From contig NZ_JAHCBF010000001.1 of assembly GCF_018398395.1 (NCBI RefSeq), positions 496,001 to 560,000 on the forward strand: a DNA stretch of 64,000 nt, given 5' to 3'. The translations under genes were made by a program, and so were the position numbers. How positions within the stretch are numbered: position 1 is the first letter of the stretch; each line of letters begins with the position of its first letter. The DNA comes from Croceicoccus gelatinilyticus (GTDB lineage Bacteria; Pseudomonadota; Alphaproteobacteria; Sphingomonadales; Sphingomonadaceae). Below are positions 58,059 to 64,000 of this stretch, piece after piece. Below the pieces are notes generated by a model that was not told the DNA's origin, made no database searches, and saw only the letters and a program-made list of their open reading frames with translations.

Positions 58059-58108
58059 TGCTGCAATGCAAAAACGGCTTGCCGCCAGCACCGCGAATCG
58101 AGTATAGC
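58059..58108 (+). promoter_or_regulatory. Promoter region of the nirB operon
   Basis: TGCTGCAATGCAAAAAC (58059-58075, core TGCAATGCA at 58062-58070), -35-like TTGCCG (58079-58084), 18-base spacer, -10-like TATAGC (58103-58108). Same order and spacing as the nrt promoter. Confidence 0.6.
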
Positions 58109-58130
58109 TATCGAATTGCAGCGATTGCCC

Positions 58131-58201
58131 CGTCCAAGGTGGGACGTGAACACGGCAATCTCTCGCAGCTGAAATCACACATTGCGTGGCAACGGTGCCG
58201 C
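58131..58201 (+). promoter_or_regulatory. ANTAR (NasT) dual-hairpin antitermination element of the nirB leader
   Basis: Hairpin P1: stem CGUCC/GGACG (58131-58135 with 58142-58146), hexaloop AAGGUG. Hairpin P2: stem GUGGC/GCCGC (58186-58190 with 58197-58201), hexaloop AACGGU. Both hexaloops have A1 and G4. P1 stem bases differ completely from the nrt leader while the loop is kept, which is the covariation expected for a functional RNA. The linker is 39 bases. P2 overlaps the terminator arm. Confidence 0.85.
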
Positions 58202-58234
58202 CCGAACCCTTCTTGGGATCGTGGCGGCTTTTTT
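58197..58234 (+). terminator. Conditional intrinsic terminator in the nirB leader
   Basis: GCCGCC-CGA (58197-58205) pairs with TCG-T-GGCGGC (58219-58228) with inner CCC/GGG, followed by T6 (58229-58234). It ends 27 bases before nirB. The last 18 bases (58217-58234) are identical to the nrt-leader terminator. Confidence 0.9.
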
Positions 58235-58261
58235 GCGTGCGCGTTTGGAATGAGGACCAGG

Positions 58262-60772
58262 ATGAACGTGACCGTAGCACCAGACATGAAGGGGACCACC
58301 GGCGTCCTTTCGCGTGGCCGAAAGCTGGTCGTCATCGGCAACGGCATGGCGGGTTGCCGCGCGGTGGAGGAAATCCTCTCGCGCGATGGCACCCGCTTCG
58401 ACGTGACGATCTTCGGCGCAGAGCCGCGGGTGAACTACAACCGCATCATGCTCTCGCCTGTCCTCGCCGGCGAAAAGACGTTCGAGGAAATCGTCATCAA
58501 TGGCCAGGACTGGTACGATGACAACCACATCCAGCTGGTATCGGGCGACCCCGTCGTCGGCATCGACCGCCAGCAGAAGCACGTCATCACGCGCTCGGGC
58601 CGGATCGAGAACTACGACACGCTGCTGATCGCGACGGGTTCGGACCCCTTCATCATTCCGGTTCCGGGCAAGGATCTGGACGGTGTGGTCACTTTCCGCG
58701 ACCTCGACGACGTCGACAAGATGCTGACCGCTGCCGAAAAGGGCGGTAGCGCAGTCGTCATCGGCGGCGGCCTGCTGGGGCTTGAAGCTGCCCACGGCCT
58801 CTCGCTGCGCGGCATGGACGTCACCGTTGTTCACCTGATGCCGACGCTGATGGAACGTCAGCTTGATGAAGCGGCGGGCTACCTGCTCAAGGCCGAGCTT
58901 GAAAAGCGTGGCCAGACCATCCTGACGAGCGCCAATACCAAGGAAATTGTTGGCAAGGACGGCAAGGTTTCGGCAGTCCTGCTGGAAGACGGCACCGTCA
59001 TCCCCGCCGAGATCGTGGTCATGGCCGCCGGCATCCGTCCGGCCACCGGTCTTGCGAAGGAAGCGGGACTCGATGTCGAGCGCGGCATCCTGGTCGACGA
59101 CCACATGGTCACCAGCGATCCCGACATTCTTGCCGTCGGCGAATGCGTCCAGCACCGCGGGCTTTGCTACGGCCTCGTCGCGCCGCTGTGGGACATGTGC
59201 CGCAGCCTTGCCGATTATGCCACCGACACGCCTTCGGGCTACGGCGGTTCCGTCACGTCGACCAAGCTGAAGGTATCGGGCATCGACCTGTTCTCTGCCG
59301 GTGACTTCACCAGCGGCGAGGACTGCGAGGACATCGTCATGCGCGATGCCAGCCGCGGCATCTACAAGCGCGTCGTGGTCAAGGACAGCAAGATCGTCGG
59401 CGCCGTGCTCTATGGCGATACGGCGGACGGTAACTGGTACTTCGACCTTCTCAAGAAGGAAGAAGACATCTCCGACATCCGCGAGGCGCTGATCTTCGGT
59501 CAGGCCTTCGCCAGCGGAGGTGCCTTGCTGGACCCTAACGCCGCCGTTGCCGCCCTTTCGGACGACGCAGAAATCTGCGGCTGCAACGGCGTGTCGAAGG
59601 GTCAGGTCGTCTCTTGCATCAACAACGGCGCGCACAGCCTCGACGCGGTCCGCTCGACCTGCAAGGCCTCGGCCTCCTGCGGGTCGTGCACGGGTCTTGT
59701 CGAAAGCCTGCTCGCCGTCACGCTGGGCGAGGACGCGGTCGAAACCGGCCCCAAGACGATGTGCAAGTGCACCAGCTTCACCCACGACGACGTGCGCGCG
59801 CTGATCCTTGAAAAGAACCTCAAGGCGATCCCGCAGGTCATGCAGGAACTGCACTGGTCGACGCCCGACGGCTGTTCCTCGTGCCGTCCGGCGCTCAACT
59901 ACTACCTGCTCTGCGCATGGCCCGGCGAATATATCGACGACCAGAAGAGCCGCTTCGTGAACGAACGTCTTCACGCCAACATCCAGAAGGACGGCACCTA
60001 TTCGGTCGTGCCGCGCATGTGGGGCGGCATCACCAGCCCCAAGGAGCTGCGCGCCATCGCCGACGCGGCAGAGAAGTACCAGGCCCGCCTCGTCAAGGTG
60101 ACCGGCGGCCAGCGTATCGACCTGTTCGGCATCAAGAAGGAAGACCTGCCCGGCATCTGGGCGGACCTGAATGCCGCCGGCATGGTTTCGGGCCACGCCT
60201 ACGGCAAGTCGCTGCGCACGGTGAAGACCTGCGTCGGCAGCGAATGGTGCCGCTTCGGCACGCAGGATTCCACCGGCCTCGGCGTCCAGATCGAACGGAT
60301 GACCTGGGGCAGCTGGATGCCGCACAAGTTCAAGATCGCCGTCAGCGGTTGCCCGCGCAACTGCGCCGAAGCGACGATCAAGGACTTCGGCGTCGTCTGC
60401 GTGGACTCGGGCTACGAACTGCACGTCGGCGGCAATGGCGGTATCCACGTCCGCGCGACCGACCTGCTTTGCAAGGTGGAGACCGAGCAGGAGGCGATGG
60501 AACACTGCGCGGCCTTCATCCAGCTCTACCGCGAGGATGCGCGTTACCTCGAACGCACCGCCCCGTGGATCGAACGCAAGGGTCTCGACTGGCTCAAGGA
60601 GGCGCTGTTCTCCGACCCCAACACGGTCAAGGAACTGGCCCGCCGCTTCCGCTATTCGCAGCGTTTCTCGCAGGACGATCCGTGGGCGCAGCGCGCCGGC
60701 GGCGACCGCGCGGACCTGCACAGCCACCTCGCCGAGGTGCGCCCGCTTCAGATCATCTCGGAGGTTGCATAA
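58262..60772 (+). CDS. nirB: Assimilatory nitrite reductase large subunit NirB
   Basis: NAD(P)H-dependent reduction of nitrite to ammonium in the cytoplasm. 836 residues. Domains: FAD/NAD(P) binding (GNGMAG 26-31; GGGLLGLEAA 168-177), BFD-type [2Fe-2S] (Cys439, Cys441, Cys473, Cys476), a second Cys-rich BFD-like part (about 500-545), and the siroheme/[4Fe-4S] module with Cys657, Cys663, Cys697, Cys701 (TCVGSEWC and SGCPRNC). ATG 58262 follows GAGGACCAGG; ATG 58250 lacks a ribosome-binding site. It is followed directly by nirD (TAATG). Confidence 0.96.
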   Translation: MNVTVAPDMKGTTGVLSRGRKLVVIGNGMAGCRAVEEILSRDGTRFDVTIFGAEPRVNYNRIMLSPVLAGEKTFEEIVINGQDWYDDNHIQLVSGDPVVGIDRQQKHVITRSGRIENYDTLLIATGSDPFIIPVPGKDLDGVVTFRDLDDVDKMLTAAEKGGSAVVIGGGLLGLEAAHGLSLRGMDVTVVHLMPTLMERQLDEAAGYLLKAELEKRGQTILTSANTKEIVGKDGKVSAVLLEDGTVIPAEIVVMAAGIRPATGLAKEAGLDVERGILVDDHMVTSDPDILAVGECVQHRGLCYGLVAPLWDMCRSLADYATDTPSGYGGSVTSTKLKVSGIDLFSAGDFTSGEDCEDIVMRDASRGIYKRVVVKDSKIVGAVLYGDTADGNWYFDLLKKEEDISDIREALIFGQAFASGGALLDPNAAVAALSDDAEICGCNGVSKGQVVSCINNGAHSLDAVRSTCKASASCGSCTGLVESLLAVTLGEDAVETGPKTMCKCTSFTHDDVRALILEKNLKAIPQVMQELHWSTPDGCSSCRPALNYYLLCAWPGEYIDDQKSRFVNERLHANIQKDGTYSVVPRMWGGITSPKELRAIADAAEKYQARLVKVTGGQRIDLFGIKKEDLPGIWADLNAAGMVSGHAYGKSLRTVKTCVGSEWCRFGTQDSTGLGVQIERMTWGSWMPHKFKIAVSGCPRNCAEATIKDFGVVCVDSGYELHVGGNGGIHVRATDLLCKVETEQEAMEHCAAFIQLYREDARYLERTAPWIERKGLDWLKEALFSDPNTVKELARRFRYSQRFSQDDPWAQRAGGDRADLHSHLAEVRPLQIISEVA

Positions 60773-61149
60773 TGCCTGTAGGTAAGTGGCTTGACGTCGG
60801 CACGGTCGACCAGATCGAACCGGGCACCGCCCGCACGCTCCCCGTCGAGGGGCGCGAGGAGCTGGCCGTGTTCCGCACCATGCGGGGCGAGGTCTTCACC
60901 ATCGTCAACAAGTGCCCGCACAAGCAGGGCCCGCTCAGCCAAGGCATCGTCCACGGCAATGTCGTGGCCTGCCCGCTGCACAACTGGAACATCAGCCTCG
61001 AAACCGGCCGCGCGCTGGGCGACGATGACGGCTGCGTGCCGACGATCCCCACCAAGGTCGAAGGCGGTCGCATCTTCCTGCTGCGCGAGGCGGTCCTGAA
61101 CCCGCAAGTCGCGGACGCCGCCGACGAAGCGCCCAAGGCCGCGGCCTGA
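60772..61149 (+). CDS. nirD: Nitrite reductase small subunit NirD (Rieske type)
   Basis: 125 residues. It has a full Rieske [2Fe-2S] motif: Cys48-x-His50 (CPHKQGP) and Cys67-x2-His70 (CPLHNW), so the cluster is probably present. It partners with NirB. The last 15 residues are an Ala-rich tail. It overlaps nirB and is 4 bases before nasA. Confidence 0.95.
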   Translation: MPVGKWLDVGTVDQIEPGTARTLPVEGREELAVFRTMRGEVFTIVNKCPHKQGPLSQGIVHGNVVACPLHNWNISLETGRALGDDDGCVPTIPTKVEGGRIFLLREAVLNPQVADAADEAPKAAA

Positions 61150-61153
61150 CACG

Positions 61154-63742
61154 ATGACGAAGATCGCCACCACCTGTGCCTATTGCGGCGTCGGCTGCGG
61201 CGTGATTGCCGACACCGGCGAAAACGCGGCGGCGCGGCAGGTGGCGATCTCTGGCGACAAGGCGCATCCGGCCAATCACGGCAGGCTCTGCGTCAAGGGC
61301 ACCATGCTGGGCGACACGGTCGGGATGGAAGGGCGGCTAACCGCCCCCTTCATCGGCAACCGCCGCGCAAGCTGGGACGAGGCGACGCGATTCGTCGCCA
61401 GGACCTTTGCCGACACGATTGCCGAGCATGGGCCGGACAGCGTCGCCTTCTACGTCTCGGGCCAGTTGCTGACCGAGGATTACTACGCCGCGAACAAGCT
61501 GATGAAGGGCTTCATCGGCTGCGGCAACATCGACACCAATTCGCGCCTCTGCATGGCAAGCGCGGTTGCCGCGCATAACCGCGCATTCGGCGAAGACTAC
61601 GTGCCGGTAACCTATGACGATCTCGACGAGGCGGACCTGATCGTCCTTGTCGGGTCTAACACCGCGTGGTGCCATCCGGTCGTGTGGCAGCGGATCGAGA
61701 AGGCGCGCAAGGAACGCGGCACGAAAATCGTCGTCATCGACCCGCGCCGCACCGAAACCGCCGCAGAGGCCGATCTTCACGTCGCGATCGCGCCTGACGG
61801 CGACATCCCGCTGTTCCGCGCACTGCTGGCCGAGATGAAGGCGCGGGGCGCGGTGGACGAGAGCTTTGTCGCGCAGCATTGCAACGTGCCCGAAGGCTTC
61901 TGGGACGGCCTCGACGGCGCGCTGGGCGAGCACCTTCCCGACACGCTCGCGGCGCTGGCCGACATGGTTGCGGCGCATCCTCGCATGGTCACCGTGTTCA
62001 GCCAGGGATCGAACCAGTCGGTGCGCGGGACCGACAAGGGCAATGCGATCATCAACCTGCACCTCGCCATGGGCCGCATCGGCAAGGCGGGCGCGGGGCC
62101 GTTCTCGATGACGGGCCAGCCCAATGCCATGGGCGGGCGCGAAGTCGGCGGGCTTGCCTCGACGCTGGCCTGCCATCTCGGCTTTTCCGAGGACGAGGTG
62201 AGCGCGGTCGCCGACTTCTGGCAGGCACCTGCGATGTGCAGTGCGCCGGGCCTCAAGGCCGTCGACATGTTCCGCGCGGTCCACGATGGCCGGATCAAGG
62301 CGATCTGGATCATGGCGACGAACCCCGCGGTCTCGATGCCCGATGCAGGCTTCGTCCGCGAGGCGCTGGAAAAGTGCGATTTCGTCGTCGTCTCCGACTG
62401 CATGGCCGATACCGATACCGCGCGTTTCGCCCATGTCCGCCTGCCCGCGCTGGGCTGGGGCGAAAAGGACGGGACGGTCACCAATTCCGAACGCATGGTC
62501 AGCCGCCAGCGCGCTTTCCTGCCAGCCGCGGGCGAAGCGCGGGCCGACTGGAAAATCATCGCCGACGTCGCCGCCGCGATGGGTTTCGGCGATGCGTTCG
62601 GTTGGCAAAGCGTGTCCAGCGTCTTCCGCGAATATGCGGCGATGACGCTGCTGCCCAAGCAGCGCCGCCTGCAGCTCGACCTCACCGACAAGGCGCAGCT
62701 TTGCGACGAGGAATACGATGCAATGGAACCGTTCCGCTGGGGCGGCGTGGACCCACTGCTCGAAACCGGTTTCTCCTTCCCCGACCGCCGCGCGCGCCTG
62801 ATCGATGTCGCCCCGCTGGCCGCTGTTGTGGTCGACCCCGCTTTCCCGCTGCGGCTCAATACCGGACGCTACCGCGACCAGTGGCACACGATGACGCGCA
62901 CCGGCCTTTCCGCCCGCCTTGCCCGCCACCGCAGCGAGCCGCTGGTCGAAATCCATCCCGCCGACGCGGAGAGCTTCGGCATTACCGACGGCGGCCTTGC
63001 CCGTATCTCCACCCCGCGCGGCAGCACCGTGCTGCGCGCAAAGGTGACCGACGGGCAGGCGAAGGGCACGATCTTCTCGCCCATGCACTGGACCGACCTG
63101 TTTTCGAGCGGCGGGCGCAGCAACCGGCTGACCGCGCCCCATGTCGATCCCGTCTCCGGACAGCCCGGCTTCAAGGACTGCGGCGCCGCTATCGAGGCGG
63201 TAGCGCCCGATTGGCGCGCGTTTCTCGTCTCGGCGACCGAGCCCGACCTACCCGAATGCCTCTACTGGACCAAGGCGAGGCAGGCGAAAGGCTGGCTGGT
63301 CGAACTGGCAGGGCTGGGCGAGGCACCGGTTGGCGCGCTCATGCCCGGCGGACGCTACATGGAGGCCGAAGACGTCCGCCGCGGCATGAAGCGCGTTGCC
63401 GCGCTCGACGACGATGGCCGGCTGTCGGCCGCGCTCTTCGTGACCTGCAGCGGCGACCTGCCCTCGCGCGAATGGATCGCCGCGCAACTGGGCGACCGCG
63501 ACCTGACCACTGCCGAACTGCTGGCCGCGCGACCGGCAGAGGCGATGCCCGACCCCGGCCCGCAAGTCTGCGTGTGCTTCGATGTCGGGCTCAACACCAT
63601 CCTTGCCGCCATCGCCGACCAGCGCCTGTCGAGCGTGACGGCCATCGGCAAGGCTCTCAATGCCGGGACCAACTGCGGCAGCTGCCGTCCGCAGCTGGCC
63701 GAGATCCTGCGTGACACCAACATGGCGGAGGCTGCGGAATGA
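61154..63742 (+). CDS. nasA: Assimilatory nitrate reductase catalytic subunit NasA
   Basis: Cytoplasmic reduction of nitrate to nitrite with Mo-bis-MGD. 862 residues. N-terminal [4Fe-4S] by Cys8, Cys11, Cys15, Cys46; likely Mo ligand Cys133 in NSRLCMASAVAAHNRAFG; long molybdopterin domain (GQPNAMGGREVGGLAS, WIMATNPAVSMPDA); C-terminal BFD-type [2Fe-2S] with Cys806, Cys808, Cys841, Cys844. No separate NADH-reductase (NasB/NasC) gene is in the window, so the electron donor lies elsewhere or is shared. It ends NMAEAAE and overlaps cobA (ATGA). Confidence 0.96.
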   Translation: MTKIATTCAYCGVGCGVIADTGENAAARQVAISGDKAHPANHGRLCVKGTMLGDTVGMEGRLTAPFIGNRRASWDEATRFVARTFADTIAEHGPDSVAFYVSGQLLTEDYYAANKLMKGFIGCGNIDTNSRLCMASAVAAHNRAFGEDYVPVTYDDLDEADLIVLVGSNTAWCHPVVWQRIEKARKERGTKIVVIDPRRTETAAEADLHVAIAPDGDIPLFRALLAEMKARGAVDESFVAQHCNVPEGFWDGLDGALGEHLPDTLAALADMVAAHPRMVTVFSQGSNQSVRGTDKGNAIINLHLAMGRIGKAGAGPFSMTGQPNAMGGREVGGLASTLACHLGFSEDEVSAVADFWQAPAMCSAPGLKAVDMFRAVHDGRIKAIWIMATNPAVSMPDAGFVREALEKCDFVVVSDCMADTDTARFAHVRLPALGWGEKDGTVTNSERMVSRQRAFLPAAGEARADWKIIADVAAAMGFGDAFGWQSVSSVFREYAAMTLLPKQRRLQLDLTDKAQLCDEEYDAMEPFRWGGVDPLLETGFSFPDRRARLIDVAPLAAVVVDPAFPLRLNTGRYRDQWHTMTRTGLSARLARHRSEPLVEIHPADAESFGITDGGLARISTPRGSTVLRAKVTDGQAKGTIFSPMHWTDLFSSGGRSNRLTAPHVDPVSGQPGFKDCGAAIEAVAPDWRAFLVSATEPDLPECLYWTKARQAKGWLVELAGLGEAPVGALMPGGRYMEAEDVRRGMKRVAALDDDGRLSAALFVTCSGDLPSREWIAAQLGDRDLTTAELLAARPAEAMPDPGPQVCVCFDVGLNTILAAIADQRLSSVTAIGKALNAGTNCGSCRPQLAEILRDTNMAEAAE

Positions 63743-64000
63743 CCCAGTTCGATTTCGGAGACGTGTGGCTGGTGGGCGCTGGCCCCGGCGATCCCGACCT
63801 GCTGACCCGCAAGGCAGAGCGCCTGATCCGCGAAGCCACCGTTGTCTTCTATGATGCGCTGGTGGGCGAGGGCGTTCTTGCGCTGGTCCCGCCCCATGTC
63901 CGCATGGAGCCTGTCGGCAAGCGGTCGGGCCGCCATTCGAAGGACCAGGCCTCGATTGACCGGCTGATCGTGGAGGCTGCGCTCGCTGGAGAGAAGGTCG
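63739..64000 (+). CDS. cobA: Uroporphyrinogen-III C-methyltransferase (3' partial)
   Basis: First 87 codons only; the window ends inside the gene. The SAM-binding start VWLVGAGPGDPDLLTRKAERLI and DALVGEGVLALVPPHV...GKRSGRHSKDQ are typical of SUMT (CobA or the CysG C-terminal half). It makes precorrin-2, the precursor of the siroheme required by NirB. The ATG overlaps the nasA stop. Whether a CysG-type N-terminal part exists cannot apply here, since the methyltransferase domain is at the start. Confidence 0.93.
   Translation, partial: MTQFDFGDVWLVGAGPGDPDLLTRKAERLIREATVVFYDALVGEGVLALVPPHVRMEPVGKRSGRHSKDQASIDRLIVEAALAGEKV

Noticed and set aside
58250-58261. Upstream ATG for nirB at 58250
   Set aside because: No ribosome-binding site before it, whereas GAGG lies at a fitting distance before 58262.
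58175-60727. 850-codon antisense frame opposite nirB
   Set aside because: Mirror of the nirB coding frame; no domain, no ribosome-binding site, covers the nirB terminator.

Overview
The window is chromosomal DNA of an alphaproteobacterium, most likely of the Sphingomonadales (Novosphingobium/Erythrobacter type). The evidence is the high GC content, dense ATGA/TAATG/GTGA gene overlaps, the mitochondrial-type nuo operon, LexA with an alphaproteobacterial GTTC-N7-GTTC box, and the gene neighbourhoods (tpiA-secG-pyrG, trpE...trpGDC-moaC-moeA-lexA, grxC-nitrilase-DUF1178). I see no insertion sequence, prophage, CRISPR array or rRNA.

Layout. (1) 2-15468: nuoB (5' end outside the window) to nuoN, all on +, encoding respiratory complex I. 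Five small non-nuo genes lie between nuoC and nuoF, each overlapping or touching its neighbours. (2) 15481-18983: birA, coaX, rnj and a DUF1467 protein, continuing on +. (3) 18994-26168: a 1074-residue membrane-anchored coiled-coil protein (-) with nine 29-residue repeats, a nucleotidyltransferase-like membrane protein, an unknown helical protein, a histidine-kinase-like protein without a phospho-accepting His, and a small membrane protein. (4) 26195-31228: gltA and gltX on -, comEC on +. (5) 31244-40532: lexA, moeA, moaC, trpC, trpD, trpG, pip, trpE and a PpiD-type foldase, all on -. (6) 40726-43700: tpiA, secG, pyrG on +. (7) 43701-44467: the only long non-coding stretch, with several hairpins, a possible small RNA and a bidirectional terminator. 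(8) 44468-46886: hsp20 (-) with a ROSE-like RNA thermometer, then grxC, a nitrilase-family amidohydrolase, a DUF1178 protein and tRNA-Arg(CCU). (9) 47096-64000: a complete assimilatory nitrate/nitrite module on +.

The nitrate module is the most interesting part. nasT (ANTAR-domain RNA-binding antiterminator) and nasS (cytoplasmic nitrate sensor) form the regulatory pair. Downstream are two transcription units: nrtA-nrtB-nrtCD-porin-nirC-phosphatase/kinase-cynS, and nirB-nirD-nasA-cobA. Each starts with a leader RNA of the same design: a hairpin with an AAGGU(U/G) hexaloop, a hairpin with an AACGGU hexaloop, and an intrinsic terminator whose 5' arm is the 3' arm of the second hairpin. This matches the A1/G4 hexaloop pair recognised by ANTAR proteins, so nitrate (via NasS) should release NasT to let polymerase through both terminators. 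nasT, nrtA and nirB also share a TGCA-N-TGCA promoter element. The encoded proteins cover outer-membrane entry (porin), ABC import, nitrite transport (NirC), nitrate to nitrite (NasA), nitrite to ammonium (NirBD), siroheme synthesis (CobA) and cyanate breakdown (CynS). A fused PP2C phosphatase/Ser-Thr kinase with a C-terminal membrane anchor is an additional, poorly understood member.
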